Source of the DNA: Photobacterium profundum SS9
Lineage (GTDB): Bacteria; Pseudomonadota; Gammaproteobacteria; Enterobacterales; Vibrionaceae
DNA: 64,000 bases
Direction of reading: 5' to 3'
NCBI RefSeq assembly: GCF_000196255.1
Contig: NC_006371.1
Span: forward strand, 1,229,236 to 1,293,235
In this document: positions 19,031-28,011 of the stretch, piece by piece
Layout: each line of letters begins with the position of its first letter
Numbering within the stretch: the stretch's first letter is position 1
Notes under the pieces: model-generated
Seen by the model: the letters and a program-made list of their open reading frames with translations, nothing else
What the model was told of the DNA's origin: nothing
Databases searched by the model: none
Position numbers and translations under genes: made by a program

Positions 19031-19324
19031 CTATTTCGAGGAATAACGCCTAAGAACTTCTACAACCTCAACGGTATAATGCTTATACCATTTATTTTGA
19101 CCTAACTTTTGTGCGACTAAATGTTCGGCATTCTGCTTCCACGCTTTAATGTGTTCGAGGTTATCCCAATAAGATATCGCGATTTCTTGACTACCTTCAG
19201 CAGTGGCTACAAACTCAGTACAATCATATTCTCTTATGGCTAAATCACGCATTTTTGCTGCCATTTTGGAATATTCATCATCAAATTGATTGATCTCGGC
19301 TTTAAATATAACGGCGTATTTCAT
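19031..19324 (-). CDS. Antibiotic biosynthesis monooxygenase-like (ABM fold) protein
   Basis: 97 residues with the small ferredoxin-like ABM pattern: N-terminal beta strand MKYAVIFKAEI, an amphipathic helix (YSKMAAKMRDLAIREY), then the EIAISYWDNLEHIKAWKQNAEH motif, typical of proteins that take part in redox or detoxification of small organics. Substrate unknown. AAGGA ribosome site upstream of the ATG. Confidence 0.75.
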   Translation of the reverse strand: MKYAVIFKAEINQFDDEYSKMAAKMRDLAIREYDCTEFVATAEGSQEIAISYWDNLEHIKAWKQNAEHLVAQKLGQNKWYKHYTVEVVEVLRRYSSK

Positions 19325-19361
19325 GGGTTGTCCTTAATCCAAATGTTAATTCATATTACCA

Positions 19362-19386
19362 CTGACAACGATCCTGACACAGGGGG
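19362..19386. mobile_element. Possible solo end of an IS3-type element
   Basis: The last 13 bases (CTGACACAGGGGG) are identical to the right terminus of the IS3-family element at 61093-62755, and 19 of the terminal 25 bases agree. No transposase or second end is visible nearby, so this could be a deletion relic of a related element or chance. Confidence 0.35.
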
Positions 19387-19509
19387 TTAGTGGCAAGTTT
19401 TAACTCGATTCTACAATAATAAAAGGGCTCACATTTCTGCGAACCCTATTAATATTACTTTATGATACAGCTCAAAGGCTCTTGCCTCTTAACAGCTACA
19501 TTGGTTTAT

Positions 19510-20571
19510 TCACAATGCTGAAATCGCAGTATTGAAAAAACCATTCGCACGTAACCAAACCCCATCAGGATCTGAATTATCAGAAAGGGTTAATAAATGC
19601 GGTAATAGCTGTTCAGCAAAATCTTCACTGCTTTCTTTCGGTAATACCGTCGGAAGGTGATCCACCGCTTGCACTTCAATGCCTGCAATTTGAGATTGAA
19701 CAATCGGTTGAGTTAACTTTGTACACGCAGTATAGATTCGGATTGGATTATCTGGGTTATTAGGATCGCAGCTAACATCACTGACCATACTTAGTCGTGG
19801 CGATGTTCCCAAACTTTCAGGCGTAATAAATGGCGCAGTACCTGGGGCTAAATATGCGCAATTAACTAAAATATCAAAATTGTTAATGTCAGTGAAAGGT
19901 CCACCCGCTTTGGTTTCATTAATATCCCATTGCACCGCTTCAATACCAATATCTGCAAATAAATCAACGGCACCTCGACCACTACGTCCATACGCGCCAA
20001 TAACTAACGCAGTTGGCTTTTGTGGTAGTTGCGTCATTAACTGCTTCAACTCAGCAAGGTAAACATCACGATTTGGGTAGCTATTTACCGCAGGAAACGT
20101 TGAATCACTGTTCAACCGATGGCAGTAACCCGCAAAACCGATAGCTGCACCTACATAACCCGCCCAATAACCAAACGCGCATACCCGTCGACCACTAATA
20201 TCTTGTAAGAATTCAAGGTCTAATATTTCACCTTTCCCTTGGTCAAAACGCGCTAAAACTTGTGGGGCTTCATCCTGACCTTTGTAAGCATGCGCAAAAT
20301 ATATATGTTTGTGCTGTAGCGGGAAATCGTCTTCTGGTAGTTCCTTAAGCCCTAGAATATACGCATTCTTTGGTGCAGTTACCCAACTATGCCCTTCAAC
20401 CAGTTCACACCCTGCAGCAAGGTATTCAGCATCTGCGAAAATTCGCGTTGAGCTTTTTTCTACCATAACGACAGCACCAGTTAGGATCAATGCGGATGCT
20501 CCCGCAGGAGTAAGCGCAGCTCGACGCTCACCTTGTTTTACTTCATCTCTTAACCAAAAAATTGTTTGCAT
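19510..20571 (-). CDS. Saccharopine dehydrogenase (lysine-forming)-like enzyme
   Basis: 353 residues with the alanine dehydrogenase/transhydrogenase fold used by LYS1-type saccharopine dehydrogenases. N-terminal LRDEVKQGERRAALTPAGA, conserved HIYFAHAYKGQ, RVCAFGYWAGYVGAAIG and an NAD-binding site ALVIGAYGRSGRGAVDL. Family members interconvert saccharopine with lysine plus 2-oxoglutarate, but bacterial stand-alone copies are often unassigned. No alpha-aminoadipate genes are near. AAGGA site upstream of the ATG. Confidence 0.8.
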   Translation of the reverse strand: MQTIFWLRDEVKQGERRAALTPAGASALILTGAVVMVEKSSTRIFADAEYLAAGCELVEGHSWVTAPKNAYILGLKELPEDDFPLQHKHIYFAHAYKGQDEAPQVLARFDQGKGEILDLEFLQDISGRRVCAFGYWAGYVGAAIGFAGYCHRLNSDSTFPAVNSYPNRDVYLAELKQLMTQLPQKPTALVIGAYGRSGRGAVDLFADIGIEAVQWDINETKAGGPFTDINNFDILVNCAYLAPGTAPFITPESLGTSPRLSMVSDVSCDPNNPDNPIRIYTACTKLTQPIVQSQIAGIEVQAVDHLPTVLPKESSEDFAEQLLPHLLTLSDNSDPDGVWLRANGFFNTAISAL

Positions 20572-20639
20572 ATGATGTTCCTTATCTTATACCTGAATCG
20601 AATTTGTTGTAAATTCCGCAAACATAAAACCAATGCCGG

Positions 20640-20763
20640 CTGGCTTAAACAGCCGTTAATATGGCGTAAGGGAACTGGGTGCGGCACCTTAAGCCAGTAC
20701 AACATGCTGGGTTGTAAAAGCCAACAATAAAACTCCCCCTTCGGAAGTGATTCTTAGCCGTTA
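20640..20763. repeat. Intergenic repeat related to the 36.4 kb element
   Basis: Contains inverted arms CTGGCTTAA (20640) and TTAAGCCAG (20689). Its right part (ACTCCCCCTTCGGAAGTGATTC) resembles the internal ACTCGCCCTTCGGGAGTGATTC block of the 36370-36635 element. It fills the gap between the saccharopine dehydrogenase-like and GST genes. Confidence 0.55.
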
Positions 20764-21456
20764 CTACAATGGCATTCCGGCTTCGTCTTCCTCAACGATG
20801 TCCGTTTCAGTCAGAGCATCGGCTAACCATTGCTGCATTTCAGTCGATGCTAATGCGTGCTGCATATACTGTTCTGCTAATGGTGAAACTTTCACGCCAT
20901 ACGTCACAAAACGAAAAACCACAGGTGCAAACATGCAATCGGCAATACTCCACTTACCAAATAACCAGCCATCACCATCTGTTTTATTTGTATTAAGAGA
21001 CATTTGTTCAGACCAAATTTGATCAATACGCGCAATATCTTTCAACGCGGATTCAGAGAGTGCTAATGTTCGCTTTGCACGGCAATTCATTGGCATCTCG
21101 TTACGAAGAGCGCTGAAACCAGAGTGCATTTCAGCAGCGATCGATCTGGCTTTTGCACGATTCTGTATTGTTTGGGGCCATGCTGAACCACTCAAATATT
21201 GCTCATTAATATATTCACAAATGGCGAGTGAATCCCAAATTACTGCGTCTTGAGCGCTTTTTATGTGGCTATCCTGTATTTGATCGATAAGCACAGGCAC
21301 TTTAAGGGCTGGCGATATTTCTGCTAATTCATCATAAAATCGTTGCGTGAATAAGGGTAACTGCACAACCTCAAATTCCAGCCCACTCTTGGCTAACATT
21401 AACCAACCACGTAAAGACCAACTCGAATAATTTTTATTGCCAATGATCAACTTCAT
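20764..21456 (-). CDS. Glutathione S-transferase family protein
   Basis: About 230 residues. The thioredoxin-like N-domain has NKNYSSWSLRGWLML (active-site Ser region), the cis-Pro KVPVLID and the glutathione-binding WDSLAICEYI; an all-helical C-domain follows. The ATG at 21456 was chosen because AAAGGGA lies eight bases upstream; the open frame extends 12 codons further without a ribosome site. Likely cytosolic conjugation or isomerisation activity; substrate unknown. Confidence 0.85.
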   Translation of the reverse strand: MKLIIGNKNYSSWSLRGWLMLAKSGLEFEVVQLPLFTQRFYDELAEISPALKVPVLIDQIQDSHIKSAQDAVIWDSLAICEYINEQYLSGSAWPQTIQNRAKARSIAAEMHSGFSALRNEMPMNCRAKRTLALSESALKDIARIDQIWSEQMSLNTNKTDGDGWLFGKWSIADCMFAPVVFRFVTYGVKVSPLAEQYMQHALASTEMQQWLADALTETDIVEEDEAGMPL

Positions 21457-21482
21457 AAACGTCCCTTTATCATTAAGATTCA

Positions 21483-21600
21483 ATATACCCAAGTTACCTC
21501 AAGGTACTCGTTTCAGCGAGAATTTATTGGGCTCTAGGCAAGGCGCTCATTTATATGACCTAGTGGCTCTACGTTGAAGATGAGCAACATCGCATCCAGC
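21483..21600. repeat. Partial copy of the 36.4 kb MITE-like repeat
   Basis: Begins with the terminal sequence ATACCCAAGTTACCTCAAGG and continues with strong similarity to the left 115 bases of the 36370-36635 element, including CTCGTTTCAGCGAGAATTT and GGGCTCTAGGCAAGGC. The right end is not recognisable. It lies upstream of yibL. Confidence 0.75.
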
Positions 21601-21832
21601 CTTGTCTGATAGCGCGATAAAGAAAATATCGGAATCATTTCAAAATAATGCTAATAAATAGTCGTAATTCTTTAGTTTTTTAAGATTTATTCACGCTATT
21701 TTCATACTGAAACCAAAGGTTTGTTACTGACGGTGGAAGTTGCTGTTATAATGGGGGCAGGCCAACACTGTTATGCTGACTTATAATGTCACTATAGGCA
21801 GATGTTGTGAGTATAGATTTTAAGGTAACAGC

Positions 21833-22189
21833 ATGAATTTAAAGCAAGAACTTCAACAAGTAAACAACAAGCTAGATAAAACTAAACGTAAACTAGCTGG
21901 TGCAGTAGACCGCGGTGATAAAGCAATTGCGGCTAAAGCTAAGTTGGAGCTAACTAAGTTAAACAATCAAATTGCTAGCTTAAAGACAAAACAGACACGT
22001 GATGTTAATCAACAAGGCACTGATGTTAAATCAATGGCTTTCAAACGTGTATTAACAAAAGCAGAACAAGCTGACATGGGCAAACTGAAAAAGTCTGTTC
22101 GTGGTTTAGTTGTTGTTCACCCAATGACGGCACTGGGTCGTGAAATGGGTCTTAAAGAAGTAACTGGTTTCGCACCAAAAGCTTTCTAA
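21833..22189 (+). CDS. yibL: YibL family ribosome-associated protein
   Basis: 118 residues. The C-terminal half (LTKAEQADMGKLKKSVRG to VVVHPMTALGREMGLKEVTGF) is nearly identical to what I know of YibL from enterobacteria and vibrios. The N-terminal half is a charged helix rich in Lys and Leu. YibL co-purifies with ribosomes; its role is unclear. It is preceded by AAGG and a repeat-filled leader region. Confidence 0.92.
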   Translation: MNLKQELQQVNNKLDKTKRKLAGAVDRGDKAIAAKAKLELTKLNNQIASLKTKQTRDVNQQGTDVKSMAFKRVLTKAEQADMGKLKKSVRGLVVVHPMTALGREMGLKEVTGFAPKAF

Positions 22190-22255
22190 TAGATTTTTGT
22201 GCTGTATCGCTCTGTTTCGACAGGTATACAGCACAATCGTTTTTTCCTTCTTTAC

Positions 22256-22432
22256 CTACGAACATGATCCGCAACAAAAGCCCGGCTCACCATGCTTTCC
22301 TTTTTTCTTCGCCTCTTCCTGCGTAGCGTCAGTATTTGAAGCTGTTGCTTGTGAAGATGCTTCTACACCTACTTTTTCCTGCTCTGCTTTGCTGTCGTCT
22401 TTTTTGAAAATTTTCTTAAATGATAAACCCAT
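22256..22432 (-). CDS. CCGSCS-motif small protein
   Basis: 58 residues starting MGLSFKKIFKKDD, with a polar Glu/Lys/Ala-rich middle and ending GEPGFCCGSCS. The Cys-Cys-Gly-Ser-Cys-Ser tail is the mark of a small uncharacterised family of marine gammaproteobacteria and could bind a metal or a cofactor. It is convergent with yibL. Confidence 0.75.
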   Translation of the reverse strand: MGLSFKKIFKKDDSKAEQEKVGVEASSQATASNTDATQEEAKKKGKHGEPGFCCGSCS

Positions 22433-22703
22433 AATAACGTCCTCGATATAAATGATGTAATAACTGATCTTTAGCTAAGTCTTTTTAGCTGCAATCATAA
22501 GTTGCAATTTAAATATATGTTATTATCTGTAACCATCTTAGTCAATACTTCAATTTGAGGGAGAATACGCTCATTAACACTTTCTAAAGTTAATTCTCTC
22601 GAAATCACCTTAAAAATATGGCATCTTCTGCCTCTTATATCGATCTTAACAAGTAGATGGTCTAAAACTTGTTTAGATGGGCATTACATGACGGAGAATT
22701 ACT

Positions 22704-22814
22704 GTGGATCGATTTATTCCAATATTAAATAAAATTGCGGCTACACTAGGGATGTTAATGTTTGTTATCGGTGGTGGTTTAGCATTATTTGTCATGGTTT
22801 ATGGTAACTCATAA
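22704..22814 (+). CDS. Very small single-pass membrane protein
   Basis: 36 residues from a GTG start with CGGAGA eight bases upstream. Residues 11-33 are a continuous hydrophobic helix (IAATLGMLMFVIGGGLALFV). An inverted-repeat terminator follows the stop. No family recognised; the combination of ribosome site, hydrophobic helix and terminator argues for a real gene. Confidence 0.55.
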   Translation: MDRFIPILNKIAATLGMLMFVIGGGLALFVMVYGNS

Positions 22815-22861
22815 ACGTCAATCATAAGCCATGAGCAACTTGGGTATAGAGCTGATGACTT

Positions 22862-22914
22862 AAAAGGAACGGGAATTTTTTTTGACTATAAGTTGATAAT
22901 ACTCCGTCCCTTTT
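22862..22914. terminator. Inverted repeat, likely terminator
   Basis: AAAAGGAACGG pairs with CCGTCCCTTTT with one mismatch around a 30-base loop. It lies between the small membrane protein and the 3' end of the convergent catabolic operon. Confidence 0.5.
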
Positions 22915-22965
22915 AATAATCAGTAAGACCAAGACTACACCATCACGATATTTGACAGATTAGCT

Positions 22966-23724
22966 CTACATTCGCATACCACCATCTACTTCTAGCACAC
23001 GACCTGTAAAATAATCACTTTCAAAAATGTACTTTGCAGCATGTGCGATCTCACTGGTTTCCCCTATTCTTCCAACTGGCACCATTTTTTTCAAACGCTC
23101 GACAGCTTCAGGTTTTAATTGTTCAGCCATCGCAGTGTTAACTACACCAGGTGCAATAGCCGCTGCGCGTATACCATAACGAGCAAGCTCTTTAGCCCAA
23201 CACGTTGCCATCGTCGCAACCGCAGCTTTTGATGCAGCATAGTTGGTCTGTCCGATATTTCCTGCACGCGCCACACTGGAAATATTAATAATAACGCCTT
23301 TACGTTCTGTCTGGATCATCTTCACTGCAGCCTCTCTTCCGCACAAAAAAGACCCTGTTACATTAACATCCATCACGGCATTAAATTGATCTAATGACAT
23401 CTTACTGATCTCGCCATCTTTGGCTTTTACCAACAACCCATCGCGTAATATACCAGCATTGTTAATCAACCCATCAAGCTGACCGAAGTCTTCAATAATG
23501 TCATTAAATGCCTGCACTACTTCAGCTTCATTCGTTACATCTACTTTATATATCATCGCCTTAGTACTTAGCATATGACATTGGTCTTGGGTTTTACGCA
23601 GTGCTTCTTCATTGACATCAAGCAGTGCGAGTTCAGCGCCTGATTGTGCCAAAGTAACGGCCATCATTTGCCCTAATCCTTGCCCTGCACCTGTTATTGC
23701 AATCACGCTCTCTTTTAGGTCCAT
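22966..23724 (-). CDS. SDR-family dehydrogenase of the Val/Ile operon
   Basis: 252 residues. Nucleotide motif TGAGQGLGQ, NNAG at about residue 88 and the catalytic Ser-Tyr-Lys set (NISSVARAGNIGQTNYAASKAA). Ends with the SDR signature VDGGMRM. As last gene of the operon it could be the 2-methyl-3-hydroxybutyryl-CoA dehydrogenase of isoleucine breakdown, or a 3-hydroxyacyl-CoA dehydrogenase, fitting the hydratase and thiolase genes of the same operon. Specificity is inferred from context only. AAGGA ribosome site. Confidence 0.8.
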   Translation of the reverse strand: MDLKESVIAITGAGQGLGQMMAVTLAQSGAELALLDVNEEALRKTQDQCHMLSTKAMIYKVDVTNEAEVVQAFNDIIEDFGQLDGLINNAGILRDGLLVKAKDGEISKMSLDQFNAVMDVNVTGSFLCGREAAVKMIQTERKGVIINISSVARAGNIGQTNYAASKAAVATMATCWAKELARYGIRAAAIAPGVVNTAMAEQLKPEAVERLKKMVPVGRIGETSEIAHAAKYIFESDYFTGRVLEVDGGMRM

Positions 23725-23748
23725 GCTGCATCCTTATTCTCACTAGCA

Positions 23749-24651
23749 CTATGATTGACGCTGATAAAACTTAAATAAACTTGAAAAATCGAGTTCTTCA
23801 TTACCGTTAGCATTATGAAATGCGTATAGGTTTCTTGCTAATGTACCCATTGGAATGGAAGATTGACTTTGAATAGCGGCATCCATCCCTAAACCAAGAT
23901 CTTTCAGCATTAACTTACTCATAAATCCAGGTTGATAGTTATTACTGGCTGGTGCGTTTTCCATTACACCTGGGCATGGGTTATACAATTCTAATGCCCA
24001 ATTTCGCCCAGAGCTTTGTAGCATAATGTTAGAGAGTACTTTGGGGTCGAGACCATTATCAATCCCAAGGTTAAGTGCTTCACAGGTGCCTGACATTAAA
24101 ATACCGAGCATAAGGTTATTACAGATTTTTGCCATCTGACCATCACCCGCATGACCTGCATGGAAAATATTTTTGCCTACGTGCTGTAAAATCGCATGGG
24201 CTTTACCGAAAGCAGCCTCTGTTCCGCCAACAATAAAGGTTAATGAAGCGGCTTTAGCACCTGCAACCCCACCCGATACTGGTGCATCAACAAACTGTAA
24301 CCCTTTATTTGCGGCTTCATTCGCCACTAAGCGAGCTGAATCGGGGTCAATGGTTGAAGAGTCAATTAAAAACGTATTTCTACAAACAAGATTAAGCAGC
24401 CCTATACCACCATGATGATCACCAAGATACACAGCACGAACATGTGATCCAGCAGGCAACATAGTAATGACGGTACTTGCCCCTTTGACAACATCTTCTA
24501 AAGAAGCTGACACAATCGCCCCTAAAGGTTCTAACTTCTTCGCTGCCGACTCATTTAAATCAAATACCTGTACGCTAAAACCTGCTGCTAGCAAGTTTTC
24601 CGCCATAGGACTACCCATGTTACCCAGTCCAATAAATGCAATGGTGCTCAT
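23749..24651 (-). CDS. mmsB: 3-hydroxyisobutyrate dehydrogenase
   Basis: 300 residues. NAD-binding IGLGNMGSPMAENLL at the N-terminus, substrate motif FVDAPVSGGVAGA and the catalytic Lys in GDGQMAKICNN. Oxidises 3-hydroxyisobutyrate to methylmalonate semialdehyde in valine catabolism, supplying the MmsA enzyme encoded in the same operon. A strong GAGGAGG ribosome site precedes the ATG; 24 bases separate it from the SDR gene. Confidence 0.92.
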   Translation of the reverse strand: MSTIAFIGLGNMGSPMAENLLAAGFSVQVFDLNESAAKKLEPLGAIVSASLEDVVKGASTVITMLPAGSHVRAVYLGDHHGGIGLLNLVCRNTFLIDSSTIDPDSARLVANEAANKGLQFVDAPVSGGVAGAKAASLTFIVGGTEAAFGKAHAILQHVGKNIFHAGHAGDGQMAKICNNLMLGILMSGTCEALNLGIDNGLDPKVLSNIMLQSSGRNWALELYNPCPGVMENAPASNNYQPGFMSKLMLKDLGLGMDAAIQSQSSIPMGTLARNLYAFHNANGNEELDFSSLFKFYQRQS

Positions 24652-24696
24652 GAAACGCCTCCTCTTTTGAGGTTATTTGAAGTTATCTAAATTAAG

Positions 24697-25830
24697 TTAA
24701 GTTATAGAATCTAGTTGCGCTAACGGATGTGTTTCTTCTGACCATAATGACGTAAATAACGTATCGATAATGGTGGTATCAACCTCGTTGACTGTCTTAA
24801 ATAACCAATTTGGCTCACCATTTTTATCAATTAAGCGAGCACGTACCCCTTCTTGGAATTCACCCAACGCCCCACACCTCACAGATAAGCTAAGCTCAAG
24901 TTTGAAGCATTCAGCTAATGATAATGACTGACATTGCGTCACTTGCCTAAAGCATATGTGTGCTGTGATAGGACTGCCAACCTCAAGAGTATGTTTGGCT
25001 GTTTCTATCCATTGCCCCATACCATCAATGGCTAAAATATTTTGACAAATAGTATTCAAATCATTACCGCTACATGCTGCTTGGATCTGCGAAAAATAAG
25101 GCACAAGTTGGCTAGCGGGTTGATGATGAATGATTGGCTGGGACAAGCTATCGAGCAATTCACTGACCATGGCATGATTATCATCGATGCCTCGCCAAGA
25201 GTTGGCTTGTAAATGCTCTAATATTGTCGGCTTATGTTCAGAAAGGAGAAAATTATCGGCAAGATCAAGGGAGATTGCATCACTGGCATTAACGGAGGCT
25301 CCGGTTAAACCTAAGAATAAACCGATACCGGACTCTAACCGATTAAGGAACCACGTTCCCCCTACATCTGGGTATAGACCAATACTGATTTCAGGCATTG
25401 CTAACCGTGACTTAGGTGTAACAACTTTATGGCTGGCACCAATATATAAACCAATGCCGCCTCCCATAACAATACCGTCGCCCCAAGCAATAATCGGTTT
25501 TTTGTAGGTATGAATAAGATAATCACATTGATACTCTACAGCGAAATAGTCGGTTAAAAACGCTTGAGATGTACTGACAGTTTCGCTTTCCATTGCATGA
25601 TACATCGAGCGAACATCGCCACCAGCACAGAAGGCTTTTTCACCCGCACCATCTAGAAAAACACTCACAATGTGTTCATCATCTTGCCACGTCATCAGCT
25701 TGTCTTTTAATTGCACTAACATATCGAATGTCAGCGCATTTAACGACGCAGTGTTCTCTAATATCGCGACACCAATTTTATGCTCGCTATCGTCACACTC
25801 TAATTCTTCAAAACTGACTCTGCCTGTCAT
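24697..25830 (-). CDS. 3-hydroxyisobutyryl-CoA hydrolase
   Basis: 377 residues. Crotonase fold at the N-terminus with GGDVRSMYHA, WGDGIVMGGGIGLYIGASHKV and ALPEISIG-type catalytic region (RLAMPEISIGLYPDVGGTWFL), plus the extra C-terminal domain typical of 3-hydroxyisobutyryl-CoA hydrolases rather than simple hydratases. Releases free 3-hydroxyisobutyrate for MmsB. AGAGGTG ribosome site upstream of the start. Confidence 0.88.
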   Translation of the reverse strand: MTGRVSFEELECDDSEHKIGVAILENTASLNALTFDMLVQLKDKLMTWQDDEHIVSVFLDGAGEKAFCAGGDVRSMYHAMESETVSTSQAFLTDYFAVEYQCDYLIHTYKKPIIAWGDGIVMGGGIGLYIGASHKVVTPKSRLAMPEISIGLYPDVGGTWFLNRLESGIGLFLGLTGASVNASDAISLDLADNFLLSEHKPTILEHLQANSWRGIDDNHAMVSELLDSLSQPIIHHQPASQLVPYFSQIQAACSGNDLNTICQNILAIDGMGQWIETAKHTLEVGSPITAHICFRQVTQCQSLSLAECFKLELSLSVRCGALGEFQEGVRARLIDKNGEPNWLFKTVNEVDTTIIDTLFTSLWSEETHPLAQLDSIT

Positions 25831-25911
25831 ACCGTCACCTCTTAGATCAGATTCTCATTTAATCATTGCCCTATCAGGCGGGCGTATTCTTATAAATTTT
25901 TCTTATAAACA

Positions 25912-26700
25912 TTACTGATTCTTCCAATTAGGCTTTCGCTTCTCTAAGAATGCCTGCACGCCTTCAGCTTGGTCTTCGGTATCAAATAAGTTCACGAACA
26001 GTTCTCGCTCTTTCATCAAACCGTGTTGTAACGGCGCTGTTCGGGTATGCTGAATTAACGTTTTACATGCGGTGACAGAAGATGGGGATTGATTAGCAAC
26101 AGATTCAGCCAACAAAATAGCGGTCTCTAATGCTTTACCCTGTGGCACGACCTCTTCAACCAGTCGGATATTGAATGCATGATCGGCGGTAACTCGCTCA
26201 CCACATAAAATGATGCGTTTTGCCCAACCTTCTCCGACCAGCAAAGTCAGATTTTGTGTGCCTCCCGCACACGGTAATAACCCGACTTTCGCTTCAGGTA
26301 ATGCCATCACTGCTTGTTGCTCTGCAATTCGAATGTCACACGCTAGGGCTACTTCTAATCCACCTCCCATTGCATAACCATTAATTGCAGCAATAGATAC
26401 GCCTCGAAATGAAGATAAAGTCTCAAAGGCCTCACCAAAACAACGTGCCATATCAAATGCGACCGTTTTATCGCCATTGGCAAATAATTTAAGATCCGCA
26501 CCAGCAGAAAAGAACTTTTCGCCTTGTCCGGTGATCACTAAGGCATACACATCTTTATTTTGGTTAAGCGAACACACTAGCTGTTTAAGCTGATTGAGGC
26601 TGGTTTCTGTCCACGTATTCGCGGGCGGGTTATTCATCGTTATAACAGCAACATGATTATGAATAATGGATTCAACTGCATTTTCTTCAAGTAATGACAT
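25912..26700 (-). CDS. Enoyl-CoA hydratase
   Basis: About 262 residues of a normal crotonase: oxyanion-hole motifs FSAGADLKLF and NGYAMGGGLEVALACDIRIA, catalytic Glu region ALPEAKVGLLPCAGG. It would hydrate methacrylyl-CoA (Val) or tiglyl-CoA (Ile). The open frame runs 26 codons further upstream, but the ATG at 26700 follows AAAGGA and gives the usual family length, so I start there. It lies just after the acyl-CoA dehydrogenase gene. Confidence 0.88.
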   Translation of the reverse strand: MSLLEENAVESIIHNHVAVITMNNPPANTWTETSLNQLKQLVCSLNQNKDVYALVITGQGEKFFSAGADLKLFANGDKTVAFDMARCFGEAFETLSSFRGVSIAAINGYAMGGGLEVALACDIRIAEQQAVMALPEAKVGLLPCAGGTQNLTLLVGEGWAKRIILCGERVTADHAFNIRLVEEVVPQGKALETAILLAESVANQSPSSVTACKTLIQHTRTAPLQHGLMKERELFVNLFDTEDQAEGVQAFLEKRKPNWKNQ

Positions 26701-26778
26701 CACCAAATATCCTTTGTCGCAAGTAATGTTTTTGTTGGTTATATTTTGGGTTATATGCTTTCTGATTATATTGACCAA

Positions 26779-27969
26779 CTACAAAATTTCGGTTCCTTCA
26801 GCTAACAACCTGCGGGCAATAATCAAGCGCATTATTTCGTTTGTGCCTTCCAATATCTGATGTACTCGTACATCTCTGAAATAACGTTCAAGCGGGTATT
26901 CTTTGATATAACCATAGCCACCATAAAGCTGTAATGCTTGGTCACACACAGTAAAACCTGTATCTGTAGCAAAACGCTTAGCCATAGCACAATAGGCTGT
27001 CGCTTCAGGATCTTGTCGATCAAGCTTACTCGCGGCATAACGAACCAATTGGCGAGCAGCAACAAGCTCGGTTGCCATATCGGCTAATTTGAATTGTAGC
27101 CCCTGAAACTGCGCCAAGCTTTTCCCGAACTGTTTGCGCTCATTCATATATTGCGTCGCTTGATTCAAGGCTTGTTGCGCTGTACCAACAGAACAAGTGG
27201 CAATATTAATCCGGCCGCCATCAAGCCCTTTCATCGCAAAGGTAAAGCCTTCCCCTTCTTGACCCAGTAAATTACGAGCAGGAATCGCGACATTATCAAA
27301 CGTAATTGAGCGGGTTGGCTGACTGTTCCACCCCATTTTTGGCTCTTTTCGCCCATAGGTAATGCCAGTAGCATCGGCAGGTACAATAAATGCGGAAATG
27401 CCTTTTGCACCACTTTTATGCTCTGCTTTTTTATTGCGACCTTGCTCGTCATTAACCGTTCGCGCCATCACGACTAATACGTCGGTTTCACCCGCGCCTG
27501 AAATAAACGTTTTAGCACCATTAAGAATGTATTGGTCTTTTATCTTTTTCGCTGACGTTGTAAGGGCAGCGGCATCTGATCCCGCATTGGGTTCGGTTAA
27601 ACAATAAGACCCAAGCCAGTCTCCAATGATTAATTGCGGGCAATATTCAGCCTTGGCTTCATCGGTCGCGAAACTCGCAATCATCCATGTCACCATATTA
27701 TGAATAGTCATGAAGGCTGTAGTCGATGTGCATCCCATCGCTAGTTGTTCAAAAATAATCGACGAATCTAGGCGACTTAACGCTAAACCACCCTGTTCTT
27801 CTGGGGTATAAAGACTAAGGAAGCCCAGTTCTCCCGCTTCTTTTAAAACACCTTTAGGGAAAATGTGTTTTTCATCCCACTCAGCTGCCATTGGGCTAAG
27901 TCGCTCTAGCGCAAACTGACGGGCGGTTTCTGCGAAAGCACGTTGATCTTCATTTAATTCAAAGTCCAT
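26779..27969 (-). CDS. Acyl-CoA dehydrogenase, probably isobutyryl-CoA specific
   Basis: 396 residues. Conserved signatures CLTEPNAGSDAAAL, the FAD-contact motif GAKTFISGAGETDV and the C-terminal LYGGYGYIKEYPLERYFRD with the IRDVRVHQILEGTNEIMR-type segment. Flavoenzyme that dehydrogenates branched acyl-CoA and passes electrons to EtfAB. Context (mmsA, mmsB, hydrolase) suggests isobutyryl-/2-methylbutyryl-CoA as substrate. GGGGTGA precedes the start codon. Confidence 0.88.
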   Translation of the reverse strand: MDFELNEDQRAFAETARQFALERLSPMAAEWDEKHIFPKGVLKEAGELGFLSLYTPEEQGGLALSRLDSSIIFEQLAMGCTSTTAFMTIHNMVTWMIASFATDEAKAEYCPQLIIGDWLGSYCLTEPNAGSDAAALTTSAKKIKDQYILNGAKTFISGAGETDVLVVMARTVNDEQGRNKKAEHKSGAKGISAFIVPADATGITYGRKEPKMGWNSQPTRSITFDNVAIPARNLLGQEGEGFTFAMKGLDGGRINIATCSVGTAQQALNQATQYMNERKQFGKSLAQFQGLQFKLADMATELVAARQLVRYAASKLDRQDPEATAYCAMAKRFATDTGFTVCDQALQLYGGYGYIKEYPLERYFRDVRVHQILEGTNEIMRLIIARRLLAEGTEIL

Positions 27970-28011
27970 ACATCACCCCGATTTCACGGCATTACAGCCT
28001 CAAGTAAACAG

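Noticed and set aside
22197..22451. 84-residue plus-strand frame after yibL
   Set aside because: It is antisense to the better supported CCGSCS protein and rich in unlikely residues (Ser/Cys/Phe).
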